Assembly: GCF_900111295.1 (NCBI RefSeq)
Contig: NZ_FOGT01000014.1
Location: forward strand, 1 to 64,000
DNA: 64,000 nt
Origin: Salipaludibacillus aurantiacus
GTDB lineage: Bacteria > Bacillota > Bacilli > Bacillales > Salisediminibacteriaceae
Reading direction: 5' to 3'
Shown: positions 8,153 through 17,023 of the stretch, in pieces
Position numbering within the stretch: position 1 is the stretch's first letter
Layout: every line of letters starts with the position of its first letter
Notes under the pieces: model-generated
The model's input: the letters and a program-made list of their open reading frames with translations, nothing else
Databases searched by the model: none
What the model was told of the DNA's origin: nothing
Program-made: the position numbers and the translations under genes

Positions 8153-8267
8153 TTTTTTACCACACCTCTGAATTAGTGATGACCATTTGATTAATTTAAC
8201 AGTATCATTTTTTCTCACTTATTGGAAAGGAAATCATTGAATTTTGCCATTGGAGAGAGGGATTAAA

Positions 8268-8804
8268 GTGAAGGACAGCGTATTGTGGCAACTTTTTGCC
8301 GGATTTTTTCGGGCTGGTATATTGGGGTACGGCGGAGGGCCGGCATCTATCCCTTTGGTTAGAAGGGAAGCGGTGATCACATACAAATGGATGAATGATG
8401 AGGAATTCAGTGATTTACTGGCTTTGGGAAATACCCTTCCAGGACCAATTATTACAAAGATGGCGGGATACATTGGCTACAGGGTTTATGGAACTTCAGG
8501 GTTATTGGTTGCGCTCTTTGCGACAGTCATGCCAACGGTCTTTATTATGATTATTTTGGTCACAACCCTTTCCAACGCCCAGGATATTGCATGGGTTAAT
8601 GGCATGACAAAAGCGGTTATTCCCGTAGTAGGTGTCATGCTCGTCATGTTGGCATATTCTTTTTTCAGGCAATCGACGTTATCCAACGGGGTGCTGCAAA
8701 CAATTATTCTGATTTTGATCAGCCTACTAGTGATCGTAGTGATGAATATCCATCCTGCAGTCATTATTGGAACACTGATTCTGTTTGCGCTGATGAAAAA
8801 ATAA
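8268..8804 (+). CDS. ywrB: Chromate transporter subunit, N-terminal-type half (YwrB/Chr3N)
   Basis: A half-size CHR-family membrane protein of 178 residues. It shows the family signature FRAGILGYGGGPASIPL near the start and LGNTLPGPIITKMAGYIGY, then four to five hydrophobic helices. GTG 8268 has GGAGAGAGG 7 nt upstream. Short-chain CHR proteins work as heteropairs, and the partner follows 21 bp downstream. In B. subtilis the pair exports chromate when both are present. Confidence 0.88.
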   Translation: MKDSVLWQLFAGFFRAGILGYGGGPASIPLVRREAVITYKWMNDEEFSDLLALGNTLPGPIITKMAGYIGYRVYGTSGLLVALFATVMPTVFIMIILVTTLSNAQDIAWVNGMTKAVIPVVGVMLVMLAYSFFRQSTLSNGVLQTIILILISLLVIVVMNIHPAVIIGTLILFALMKK

Positions 8805-8825
8805 TGAGTACAAGGTGGGACGGAT

Positions 8826-9359
8826 ATGAGTATGTACTGGGAGGTGTTCCTGGCTTTTTTCATTCCGGGAATCGTCGGATACGGTGGTGGGCCTGCCACC
8901 ATTCCATTAATTGAACATGAAGTAGTGACAAGATATGGCTGGATGTCCATTGAAGAATTCGGGGAGCTTTTGGCCATAGGGAATGCACTGCCTGGTCCGA
9001 TTGCTACGAAAATGGCGGGCATTATCGGATACGAAGTGGCGGGGATTGCCGGCTCGATTATTGCTCTTTTTGCAACAGTTGCCCCTTCGCTTATGGTCAT
9101 GATTTTTTTGCTGAAAGTCATTGAAAAATACAAAGATTCTCCTAAAGTGAAAAAAGTGTCTGCTATCGTAAAACCTTCTGTATTCGTACTTATGGCTTTA
9201 TTAGCAGGGCAATTCGTGGAAAATGCTTATGCCTCCATCGGCTGGCAGCATGCATCATTCCTGCTGGCTGGAAGTTTTGTATTGTTGGAGAGAGTGAAGA
9301 TGCATCCCGCCTTTGTCATCGGCTTGTCTTTACTTTATGGGGCATTGTTCTTAAGATGA
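8826..9359 (+). CDS. ywrA: Chromate transporter subunit, C-terminal-type half (YwrA/Chr3C)
   Basis: A 177-residue CHR-domain protein and the partner of the preceding gene. The repeated signature FIPGIVGYGGGPATIPLIE and IGNALPGPIATKMAGIIGY is clear, and membrane helices follow. AGGTGGG lies 7 nt before ATG 8826. The pair is translated as one operon under the divergent Lrp regulator. No fused long-chain form is present, so both halves should be needed for antiport. Confidence 0.88.
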   Translation: MSMYWEVFLAFFIPGIVGYGGGPATIPLIEHEVVTRYGWMSIEEFGELLAIGNALPGPIATKMAGIIGYEVAGIAGSIIALFATVAPSLMVMIFLLKVIEKYKDSPKVKKVSAIVKPSVFVLMALLAGQFVENAYASIGWQHASFLLAGSFVLLERVKMHPAFVIGLSLLYGALFLR

Positions 9360-9427
9360 TTTTCAATTCATGCAGCAGAGAGGCAAATATTTCTAACAAA
9401 TAATTGTTACACTTTTCTGAATATTTA

Positions 9428-9508
9428 TGGTATCATTATTCTTGTAAAAACGATTTTATTCACTGTATTTCGACTTTTTTTTCATATTTGTAAAAACGTT
9501 TTTACAAA
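9428..9508 (+). promoter_or_regulatory. Promoter and LacI-type operators of the TRAP locus regulator
   Basis: An extended -10 (TGG TATCAT, 9428-9436) is followed by a partial operator TTGTAAAAACGATTTTA (9442-9458). A perfect 22-bp palindrome follows at 9487-9508 with half-site TTTGTAAAAAC and a central CG, the usual form of LacI-family operators. It lies just before the regulator gene, so autoregulation is likely. The same half-site recurs at 12383-12406. Confidence 0.7.
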
Positions 9509-9532
9509 ATTCATATTAAATAGGTGATAACA

Positions 9533-10537
9533 ATGGGGATCACGATAAAAGATGTGGCAAAAAATGCTGAAGTATCCGTGTCAACGGTTTCCAGAGTCTT
9601 GAATGGAAAGGATCGAGTTGATCCCGACACTCGGAAAAAAGTAATGGAAGTCATTAAATCTATGAACTATGTACCGAATAATCTCGCGGTATCCATGGTA
9701 AAAAAGAAAAGTAATATTCTTGGTGTAGTGATACCGGAAATCATGAACCCGTTCTATGCAGCAGTCGTGAAAGGTGCTGAAGAAATCGCTAAGAAAAAGG
9801 GTTATGTGACCCTCATACTCATTACAAACGACGATGCAAAGGAAGAAAACAATTATTACAATACTATTCTTACAAAATACATTGATGGGATCATTTTAAT
9901 TGGATCCCATGTTGATAAAGCGTTTTACCAAAAAATAAAAAAACCTACGGTGCTTGTGGACCGCTACTTTGAAGACACAGGAAAGCAAGGAGTGGTGATT
10001 GACAACTTCTCCGGAACCTATCAGCTGACGAATCATTTAATTGAAAATGGTCACAGGGATATTGCCATTATTAATGGATTAATGGACTATAACGACGGCG
10101 TGGATCGCTTTGAAGGCTTTCTGTGTGCCATGAAGGATAATCAAATTGAAACGAAAGATTCCTATATCAAAATGGGTAACTGGTTTGAGGAAGATGGCTA
10201 TTCTCATACAAAAGAATTGTTAAAGCAGGAAGACCCTCCAACGGCCATTGTTGCGTGTAACAACCTTATCTGTATTGGTGCTATTAAGGCCATACGGGAA
10301 CAGGGCCTTGAAGTAGGGAAAGATATCTCGTTAGTCGGTTTTGATGACCATGATTTGGCAGCGTTCAACCAGCCGGGCATTACAGTTGTGGATCGTCCAA
10401 CCAGCGTAATGGGTGTTCGGGCCACGGAGATGCTCATTGAGGAAATCGAAAATGGATTTGTTCAAACGGAGCAATCCCGTAAAGTGAATTTAGGTGTCAG
10501 TCTCATTTACCGAGGATCCGTTAAAAAAATAAACTAA
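9533..10537 (+). CDS. LacI family transcriptional regulator
   Basis: A 334-residue regulator with the LacI helix-turn-helix at the N-terminus (TIKDVAKNAEVSVSTVSRVLNG, residues about 3-25) and a hinge at about 45-60 (NYVPNNLA). A periplasmic-binding-protein-like sensor domain fills the rest. ATG 9533 has AGGTGAT just upstream; GTG 9524 overlaps that site. The palindromes at 9487 and 12383 are its likely targets, which ties it to the downstream kinase and TRAP genes. The ligand is probably a sugar or sugar acid; the sequence does not say which. Confidence 0.9.
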   Translation: MGITIKDVAKNAEVSVSTVSRVLNGKDRVDPDTRKKVMEVIKSMNYVPNNLAVSMVKKKSNILGVVIPEIMNPFYAAVVKGAEEIAKKKGYVTLILITNDDAKEENNYYNTILTKYIDGIILIGSHVDKAFYQKIKKPTVLVDRYFEDTGKQGVVIDNFSGTYQLTNHLIENGHRDIAIINGLMDYNDGVDRFEGFLCAMKDNQIETKDSYIKMGNWFEEDGYSHTKELLKQEDPPTAIVACNNLICIGAIKAIREQGLEVGKDISLVGFDDHDLAAFNQPGITVVDRPTSVMGVRATEMLIEEIENGFVQTEQSRKVNLGVSLIYRGSVKKIN

Positions 10538-10676
10538 CCGCTTAATTCAAACAGTTCATAAATCGTTGCGTAAAAATGAAGGGAGTGATGGAATGAATCA
10601 AGTTAAGTAAACGACTGTATACTTTCATCGCTAGATCAGTCAGCACTATCATTTATGTCAGAGAGGGTGTAGTTTT

Positions 10677-11429
10677 ATGAAGATTTTGTTTTGTGGGGAA
10701 TCTTGGGTCAAACATATTATTCATACGAAAGGATTTGATTCATTTACGAATACGGAATATGAGGAGGGGATTCACTGGTTCGCTGAGGCCATGAAAAGTT
10801 GCGGTATTGAGATGGAGTACATACCGGGACATTTGGCTCCAGATCATTTTCCGGTATCTCTTGATGAATTGGAGCAGTATGATGCGGTATTTTTAAGTGA
10901 TATTGGCAGTAATTCATTGTTGCTCAGCAACAAAACGTTTTCGAAATCCGAATTAAGTGTAAACAGACTCGATCTCATTAAAGAATATGTGTCCAGGGGT
11001 GGCGGCTTTGTCATGGTAGGTGGTTACCTTACTTTCCAAGGTATTGATGCCAAAGGTAGGTATAAAGATACAGCTGTGGAAGAAATTCTTCCCATTACAA
11101 TGCTTCCGTACGATGATAGACACGAAGCGCCGGAAGGGATTCATATCAAGATTGACAAGCCTGATCATCCCGTATTTAAAGGCATACAAGGGGATTGGCC
11201 GCATTTCCTCGGGTATAACAAACTTCTTAGTGATGCAGATGCGGAAACCTTGGCCCATCACGGAGATTATGCCTTTATTTCAACAAAGGCGTTCGGGAAG
11301 GGGAGATCGCTGGCCTTTGCTAGTGACCTAGCACCTCACTGGGGACCACCTGAGTTTATTAACTGGCAGTATTACAATACATTCTGGATCAATGTTGTGA
11401 AATGGGTAGCCGGTGAGGACATTGAATAA
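10677..11429 (+). CDS. Putative glutamine amidotransferase-like (ThuA/PF07090-type) protein
   Basis: A 250-residue cytoplasmic protein that begins MKILFCGESWVKHIIHTKGFDSF and has a class I GATase-like flavodoxin fold (RGGGFVMVGGYLTFQG at about residues 107-122, YDAVFLSDIG before it). No clear Cys-His-Glu triad of true amidotransferases can be seen, so it resembles the ThuA-like and DUF1355 groups found in sugar catabolic loci. GAGAGGG precedes ATG 10677. It overlaps the kinase gene by 17 bp, so the two are translationally coupled. Its reaction is unknown. Confidence 0.65.
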   Translation: MKILFCGESWVKHIIHTKGFDSFTNTEYEEGIHWFAEAMKSCGIEMEYIPGHLAPDHFPVSLDELEQYDAVFLSDIGSNSLLLSNKTFSKSELSVNRLDLIKEYVSRGGGFVMVGGYLTFQGIDAKGRYKDTAVEEILPITMLPYDDRHEAPEGIHIKIDKPDHPVFKGIQGDWPHFLGYNKLLSDADAETLAHHGDYAFISTKAFGKGRSLAFASDLAPHWGPPEFINWQYYNTFWINVVKWVAGEDIE

Positions 11430-12363
11430 GCCTCGTATGGTTGTGGCAGGAAGTTACAATTTAGATATGATAACAGAAGTAGATGAGTTACCAAAGCCAG
11501 GCGAAACGGTGATTGGTTCAAATGTGACCTACAGTCACGGAGGAAAAGGAGCCAACCAGATATTAGCGGCCAATTTGTTTTTTCAAGGTGTTGAGGAGGT
11601 AGTGCAGGAATTAACCTTCATAGGGGCAATCGGAATGGACGACAGAGGTCATCGACTGAAGACTCACTTTTCTGATTGTGGTATATGTCCAGATTATATT
11701 CAGCAAAAGCCTGATGTAAATACTGGCATGGCTCAGATTCTTGTGGATAAGCATGGTGAAAACAGCATCGTTGTTTCACCTGAAGCAAATTACCGGTTAA
11801 CGCCAGAGGATGTCGAAGAGAGCTTGTATGCGTTGAAGAAGGTTGACTTATTATTAATTCAATTCGAAATCCCCATGGAAACGGCAGTTAGATCGATTGA
11901 ATGTATGAAGGATCAAGAGGGATTGGTTGTCGTCAATCCGGCACCAGCTTTTCCAATCGATCCTCACCTTTATCCTGTTATTGATTTTCTGACACCTAAT
12001 CTTAATGAGCTTAGTATTTTAACGGGCGTTAGCCATTTCACAAGTAAGGAAGATATCAAAACAGCTGCCTTAAAACTGATTCATAAAGGTGTAAAGAATG
12101 TGATTGTGACCATGGGCTCCGATGGTGTTTTGTACGCGAATAAAGACAGCTCCTCACATTTTGAGGCTCCTCGTGTGAAAGCTGTTGATACGTCTGGAGC
12201 CGGCGATTGTTTCAATGGTGTATTTTGCGCAAGTTTGGTAAAGGGAAACTCAATTGACGAATCTATAAAAGATGGGATGCTTTATGCTGGATTGTCAGTT
12301 ACTCGAAAGGGTACTTCAATCTCTTACCCTGATCATCATGATGTATGCGCTTTCTTACGTTAA
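11413..12363 (+). CDS. PfkB family (ribokinase-like) sugar kinase
   Basis: A 316-residue carbohydrate kinase. The PfkB signature 1 appears as THE GGKGANQ-type motif (SHGGKGANQILAA, about residues 42-54), and signature 2 as DTSGAGDCFNG with the catalytic base Asp265. The ATP region VTMGSDGVLY is present. The GTG 11413 start overlaps the preceding gene; an in-frame ATG at 11437 is a possible alternative. The context with a TRAP importer and LacI regulator suggests it phosphorylates an imported sugar or sugar acid. Ribose is possible but TRAP systems normally carry carboxylates. Confidence 0.85.
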   Translation: MRTLNKPRMVVAGSYNLDMITEVDELPKPGETVIGSNVTYSHGGKGANQILAANLFFQGVEEVVQELTFIGAIGMDDRGHRLKTHFSDCGICPDYIQQKPDVNTGMAQILVDKHGENSIVVSPEANYRLTPEDVEESLYALKKVDLLLIQFEIPMETAVRSIECMKDQEGLVVVNPAPAFPIDPHLYPVIDFLTPNLNELSILTGVSHFTSKEDIKTAALKLIHKGVKNVIVTMGSDGVLYANKDSSSHFEAPRVKAVDTSGAGDCFNGVFCASLVKGNSIDESIKDGMLYAGLSVTRKGTSISYPDHHDVCAFLR

Positions 12364-12382
12364 TTAATGGACATGTTTTGCT

Positions 12383-12406
12383 TTTTGTAAAAACGTTTTT
12401 ACAAAA
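12383..12406. promoter_or_regulatory. LacI-type operator before the TRAP genes
   Basis: A perfect 24-bp palindrome with half-site TTTTGTAAAAAC and central CG. It is the same operator as at 9487-9508 with one more base on each arm. It lies 50 bp before the binding-protein gene, so the transporter has its own regulated promoter within the cluster. Confidence 0.75.
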
Positions 12407-12455
12407 GTTGGCTGATGGTTTTTATGAGCAAAAATTATAAAGGAGCGTGGCGAGA

Positions 12456-13568
12456 ATGAAATGGTCTGTAAAGAGGAATTGGATTGTTGCTTTGGTGTTA
12501 ACAACAACTGTGTTATTGGCGGCTTGTGGAGATTACAGTGGAGAAGGGAATGCGTCCGGCGAATCAGTAAACAATACAGGAGAAAATGATGCGAACAATA
12601 ATGCCGGTCAAAATAATGACAATAACGAGCCTGCAGCAGAAGCCAATCCAGATGCCAAAGTGATTAAGTTTGCAAGCACGGCAGCAGCAGGACAACCGTT
12701 GAGCGTAGGAATTGACTATTTCGGTGAACTTGTAGAAGAGAAAACAGGTGGATCCGTAGTAGTTGAGAATTACACGGATGGTGTGCTTGGCGGAGATATG
12801 GAAATGATGGATGGATTACGTGCAGGCACTTTGGAAGCGGCCAGTATTTCCACAGGCCCGATTTCTTCGTTGTCCTCACGTTTTGCGGTATTTGATCTCC
12901 CGTTTCTGTTTGAAAGTGATGATGTTGCTTTTGATGTCCTTGACGGGCCGGTTGGTGAGGGATTACTGGAAGATTTGGAAGAGATCGATATGGTCGGACT
13001 AGGTTATTGGGATAATGGCTTCCGTTATCTCACAAATAATGTTAGAGAAGTCACCAGCGTTGAAGATGTCGAAGGACTTGATATTCGACTGATGGAGGTG
13101 CCACTTCATTTGGACGCCTGGGAGCAGCTCGGAGCTAACCCGACACCAATGGCCTTCACTGAACTCTTCTCAGCCTTGGAATCAGGAGTCGTAGATGGTC
13201 AGGAAGGTACGTATCCAAACATGAGATATAATCAATTCCATGAGGTACAGGAATATTTTACAGACACAGGGCACATCTACAGTCCAACAGTTCTCTTGAT
13301 CAGTAAGAGCTTTTGGGATGATTTGACAGATGAAGAACAGGCTGCGCTGCAAGAAGCTTCAGATGAGGCAAGAGACTATCAGAGGGAATTAGCAAAAGAG
13401 GACAACATTGAGTCTCACGAAATCATGGCCGAATATATGACGATGACAGAGTTGACGCCTGAAGCTCGACAAGGTTTTGTTGATGCACTTTCACCGATTT
13501 ATGAGCAGTACAGAGATGAAATTGGGCCAGACCTTATCGACGAGGTACTTGAAGCGGTTGCAAATTAA
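12456..13568 (+). CDS. dctP: TRAP transporter substrate-binding lipoprotein (DctP family)
   Basis: The extracytoplasmic receptor of a TRAP transporter, 370 residues. The signal sequence ends in a lipobox LLAAC, so Cys24 is lipidated and anchors the protein outside the membrane. A low-complexity Asn/Glu/Gly linker follows (about 25-65), then the DctP domain with GYWDNGFRYLTNN and the ligand-region GVVDGQEGTY. ATG 12456 is 10 nt after AAAGGAG; GTG 12447 is too close. The mature protein is strongly acidic, common in halophiles and alkaliphiles. Receptors of this type bind carboxylate-bearing ligands. Confidence 0.9.
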   Translation: MKWSVKRNWIVALVLTTTVLLAACGDYSGEGNASGESVNNTGENDANNNAGQNNDNNEPAAEANPDAKVIKFASTAAAGQPLSVGIDYFGELVEEKTGGSVVVENYTDGVLGGDMEMMDGLRAGTLEAASISTGPISSLSSRFAVFDLPFLFESDDVAFDVLDGPVGEGLLEDLEEIDMVGLGYWDNGFRYLTNNVREVTSVEDVEGLDIRLMEVPLHLDAWEQLGANPTPMAFTELFSALESGVVDGQEGTYPNMRYNQFHEVQEYFTDTGHIYSPTVLLISKSFWDDLTDEEQAALQEASDEARDYQRELAKEDNIESHEIMAEYMTMTELTPEARQGFVDALSPIYEQYRDEIGPDLIDEVLEAVAN

Positions 13569-13666
13569 GAATTTGAACGGTGAGCAGATCAGATGGAGGG
13601 CAGTTTAACTGTCCTCTGGATCTTAACTATAGAGTTAATCTGCTTGTCCCTACTGGAGAGGATTAC

Positions 13667-14182
13667 ATGAAAAATGTAATTAAAATGTTTGGCTATTTGG
13701 AGACAATCATCAAAGTCACGATTGCATGCATTGCACTTGTAATGTTTGTGCTGGTTTTTTTAAACGTGGTACTGCGTTATTTATTCAGTTCCGGGATCAC
13801 GTGGTCCTCTGAAGTGGCGAGGTATTTATTAATATGGCTGATCTTTTTAGGTGCTGTACTTGCGTTTAAAGAGAATGCTCATTTAAACGTCGATGTGTTA
13901 TTTAAGAAATTTAATCAAAAGACGAAAAAAGTCGTTTATATCTTAAGCAGTTTCCTGATGCTGTTTGTGATTTTAATGATCTTTGATGGAAGTTTAAAAA
14001 CTGCAATTACGAATATAAATTCATATTCACCGGCTGCAGGAGTGCCAATGTGGATTGTACATTCCGCAGGGGTCGCCGGCAGTTTGGGAATGGGGACCCT
14101 CATTTTATACAATTTGTACAAAATTCTGATTAAAAAAGAAGATTTAGATAAAGTGATAGCCCGTGATTTAAGTGATGATTAG
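13667..14182 (+). CDS. dctQ: TRAP transporter small permease (DctQ)
   Basis: The small integral membrane subunit, 171 residues with four hydrophobic helices. It carries the typical NVVLRYLFSSGITWSSEVARYLLIW motif region near residues 35-60 and the following GAVLAFKENAHLNVD. ATG 13667 has GGAGAG 6 nt upstream; the 29-residue upstream extension has no such site. It lies between the receptor and the large permease as in most TRAP operons. Confidence 0.9.
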   Translation: MKNVIKMFGYLETIIKVTIACIALVMFVLVFLNVVLRYLFSSGITWSSEVARYLLIWLIFLGAVLAFKENAHLNVDVLFKKFNQKTKKVVYILSSFLMLFVILMIFDGSLKTAITNINSYSPAAGVPMWIVHSAGVAGSLGMGTLILYNLYKILIKKEDLDKVIARDLSDD

Positions 14183-14202
14183 ACACTAAGGGTGGGATAA
14201 AG

Positions 14203-15483
14203 ATGACTCTCGTGATTTTTCTGGTTGCTTTGATGTTTTTTATATTAATCGGGGTACCTATTGCATTTTCCTTATTGTTAAGCGGTATTTCATTAATGAT
14301 TTATATGGATTTGTTCAGCACTCAATTACTGTCGCAAAATCTTCTGAACGGAGTCAATAACTTTCCACTAATGGCAGTTCCCTTTTTTATCCTGGCAGGG
14401 GAATTAATGAACAAAGGTGGGTTATCACAAAGAATTATTGACTTCAGCATGACATTGTTCGGGCATGTGAGAGGGGGCATGGGTTATGTAGCAATCCTGG
14501 CATGTTTGTTGTTTGCAGGGCTGTCGGGATCTGCCGTTGCAGACGTTGCTGCTCTCGGTGCCATCCTGATTCCTATGATGGTGAAAGCAGGATACGATCG
14601 AAACAAGTCATCAGGTTTAATCGCAGCGGGAGGTATAATCGCACCGATGATTCCACCGAGCGTTTCTATGATTTTATTCGGAGTTACGGGCGGCGTTTCC
14701 ATTTCACAGTTATTTATCGCGGGGATTGTCCCAGGGATCATGATGGCGGTCATGTTAACCATCACCTGGTGGCTGATTATGAGAAAAGATACAACTGTGC
14801 AGACATTTGAGAAAAAACCTTTGAAAGAGATGATTATATCATCCCGTCATGCATTATGGGCACTGTTTCTCCCTGTCATTATCGTGGTAGGGTTAAGAGG
14901 TGGAATATTTACACCTACAGAGGCGGCTGTCATTGCAGTTGCTTATGCTTTTTTCGTTGGATTTTTCATCTACAAGGAGCTGAAACTGAAACATCTATAT
15001 TCGGCATTCCTTGTAGCTGCCAAAATGACCAGTATTGTCTTGTTCCTTGCGGCGGCAGCCCTGTACTGTGCGTGGTTAATTACAGTGGCAAACATCCCGA
15101 GGGTAATTACTGAATTTTTGGGACCGTTTATTCAAAACCCGCTTTTATTGCTTACATTGATTATTGTTATCGTGATTGTTGTCGGGACGGTTATGGATGT
15201 CACGCCGATGATTCTGATCTTAACACCATTGTTAATGCCTGTCGTGCTTGAAGCGGGTATTAATCCGGTTTATTTCGGAGTTATCTTTATCTTGGCTAAC
15301 AGTATTGGACTCCTGACACCGCCGGTTGGAACCGTATTGAACGTCGCATGTGGGGTCGGAAAGATTGGCATGGTCGATATTGTAAAAGGTATATGGCCAT
15401 TCTTAATCGCTCACGTTGTTGTCTTAATATTGCTGTTGTTGTTCCCAGGCATAATCCTTGTTCCATTAAATTTCCTTTTCTAG
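14203..15483 (+). CDS. dctM: TRAP transporter large permease (DctM)
   Basis: The 12-helix translocation subunit, 426 residues. It shows the DctM signatures VPFFILAGELMNKGGLSQRI, GLSGSAVADVAALGAILIPMM and GLLTPPVGTVLNVACGVG. It starts 20 bp after the small permease and uses a Na+ or H+ gradient with the DctP receptor. The gene ends the operon; no strong hairpin terminator was seen directly after it. Confidence 0.93.
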   Translation: MTLVIFLVALMFFILIGVPIAFSLLLSGISLMIYMDLFSTQLLSQNLLNGVNNFPLMAVPFFILAGELMNKGGLSQRIIDFSMTLFGHVRGGMGYVAILACLLFAGLSGSAVADVAALGAILIPMMVKAGYDRNKSSGLIAAGGIIAPMIPPSVSMILFGVTGGVSISQLFIAGIVPGIMMAVMLTITWWLIMRKDTTVQTFEKKPLKEMIISSRHALWALFLPVIIVVGLRGGIFTPTEAAVIAVAYAFFVGFFIYKELKLKHLYSAFLVAAKMTSIVLFLAAAALYCAWLITVANIPRVITEFLGPFIQNPLLLLTLIIVIVIVVGTVMDVTPMILILTPLLMPVVLEAGINPVYFGVIFILANSIGLLTPPVGTVLNVACGVGKIGMVDIVKGIWPFLIAHVVVLILLLLFPGIILVPLNFLF

Positions 15484-15831
15484 ATAAAAAGAATATCCTT
15501 TATAACCTGTGAAATAAGAGCCTTTAAAAAGTACAGGGAGGCCACACAGGTAGTATGGTAGCATTGTAGAAATATATTATTAAAAAGGCTGAATTCGGCT
15601 CAAAACTAATCTGAAGTATTTCCAAAAAATACCTGATAACGCTTTTTTCTTTCGGAGAATGGGATTCAATCAATATTGTCAATTCCCACATCGCAATTAA
15701 GAATGGATAAAAGGACGTTTTAGGGCCTAATTCATCTTTCGGAAATGTTTGCAGTGCCTGCCCCCCCAGTGATTTGCATCGGAAGTCAGGCACCGCAACC
15801 CTGGGGCAGGGAAGACATTAAAACGGTTGGT
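15484..15831. pseudogene. Decayed duplicate of the MBL gene 3' end
   Basis: Bases 15610-15770 align by eye with 3640-3798, the last 34 codons of the MBL hydrolase plus its downstream 60 bp (TTTCCAAAAAA, GATAACGCTTTTTTCTTTCGG, GAATGGGATTCAATC, GGATAAA, then GTGCCTGCCCC). No upstream part of the gene remains and the frame is degraded. The rest of the gap holds nothing recognisable. Confidence 0.65.
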
Positions 15832-16881
15832 TTATTGCTGAGACAAGTAATAAGCGTATTCCAATGGCTTTTTATACACAGAGTCTATATCAACACTTAC
15901 TTTATCTTCAATGTGATGATACATTGATTTTTGGATTTTTCCGTTTATTTCAATGATCCAGATGCGGCCGTCTTCATCTATTGCCAGGTCAATGGCTGTT
16001 TCACCAAGCAGCCCTGTCTCCGACTCAAGGGCCTTGCTTGCCGCAACGCCTATCCGGTGAATATCCTCAGTGGCGGATTTCTTCCCAGCCTCGTCACAAA
16101 ACAAGGTGCTGAGAACAGTGTCCATCTCCATTATTTTTTCACTGCAGTTCGTAATAAAAAAGCTGTAATAAGCGATTCTGCTGATGCCGTTTGTTACACT
16201 CCATACACCATGTCTATTCTTCTGCACGAGTAGTCTTATATCCGCAAGCTTCCCCTCAACCTTTGCCAGATTTATTTTTTTCTGCATTAGATATTTCCTG
16301 CCGCTGGTGAGTTCAGCTATTTTGGCTAAAAATGACTGCTCATCACGAAGGATGTACCTTGGTTTTAACATGTCCTGATAGATCTTAAATTGGTTGTCTT
16401 CCGTGAGCTCCAGTAAATAAAGACGTTTTCCCTGGAACCCGTAACACGGCTTTAAGATCAGCTGCCTGTTTTTCTTCAGCTGTTTCATTAATGCTTGCGG
16501 ATCATATAAAAGGGTGTCCGGCAGGTATTTTTTTAGGCTTGTTCCGGAAAGCAGCTTATAAACCTCCCATTTATTAAAATACGTAATGGAGTTAAAGCAT
16601 TTATTTTCCCCAATGTATGTTTCCAAACGCTGAAGGGTTTTCCCCTGTTTCAGGTAACAGCGGTTATATACGACATCCGGGAAACGAAAGGTTTCTGTTA
16701 CCCATTGGCCGTTTTTAAAGCAGCCGCCGTCAATCCTCTTATTTTCCCAATCGATATCCTTCGGAGTGAATGCGAAAAGCTGGATAGTTAAATCCCCTTT
16801 ACAGTGGTGATATATCTTCACTATCTTTCTCCGCTGTTTTCTCTTCCTAACCATAATGCCGATCAGCGGCCTTTTCTCCAT
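15832..16881 (-). CDS. YheC/YheD family ATP-grasp protein
   Basis: A 349-residue protein of the YheC/D family, endospore coat-associated ATP-grasp enzymes. The N-terminal half contains FNSITYFNKWEVYKLL. The ATP-grasp half carries LILKPCYGFQGKRLYLL (nucleotide binding, about 140-157) and DIRLLVQKN, and ends with the metal-binding IWIIEINGKIQ. GAGAGGTAGGTGATA precedes ATG 16881. B. subtilis homologues localise to the spore; substrates are not known. It stands alone and its presence supports a spore-former. The downstream 348 bp contain only gene remnants. Confidence 0.85.
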   Translation of the reverse strand: MEKRPLIGIMVRKRKQRRKIVKIYHHCKGDLTIQLFAFTPKDIDWENKRIDGGCFKNGQWVTETFRFPDVVYNRCYLKQGKTLQRLETYIGENKCFNSITYFNKWEVYKLLSGTSLKKYLPDTLLYDPQALMKQLKKNRQLILKPCYGFQGKRLYLLELTEDNQFKIYQDMLKPRYILRDEQSFLAKIAELTSGRKYLMQKKINLAKVEGKLADIRLLVQKNRHGVWSVTNGISRIAYYSFFITNCSEKIMEMDTVLSTLFCDEAGKKSATEDIHRIGVAASKALESETGLLGETAIDLAIDEDGRIWIIEINGKIQKSMYHHIEDKVSVDIDSVYKKPLEYAYYLSQQ

Positions 16882-17023
16882 GCGGGTATCACCTACCTCT
16901 CAAATGCTGAGTAAGGATAGTATATGAAGCCGAAGTCGTTTGGTCAGTGACCCTCAACATTTGCCTGGTTCAAAAACGCGGGTTTCATCATCTCTTAAAG
17001 TAAGGATAAAAAAGGAGATGAAT

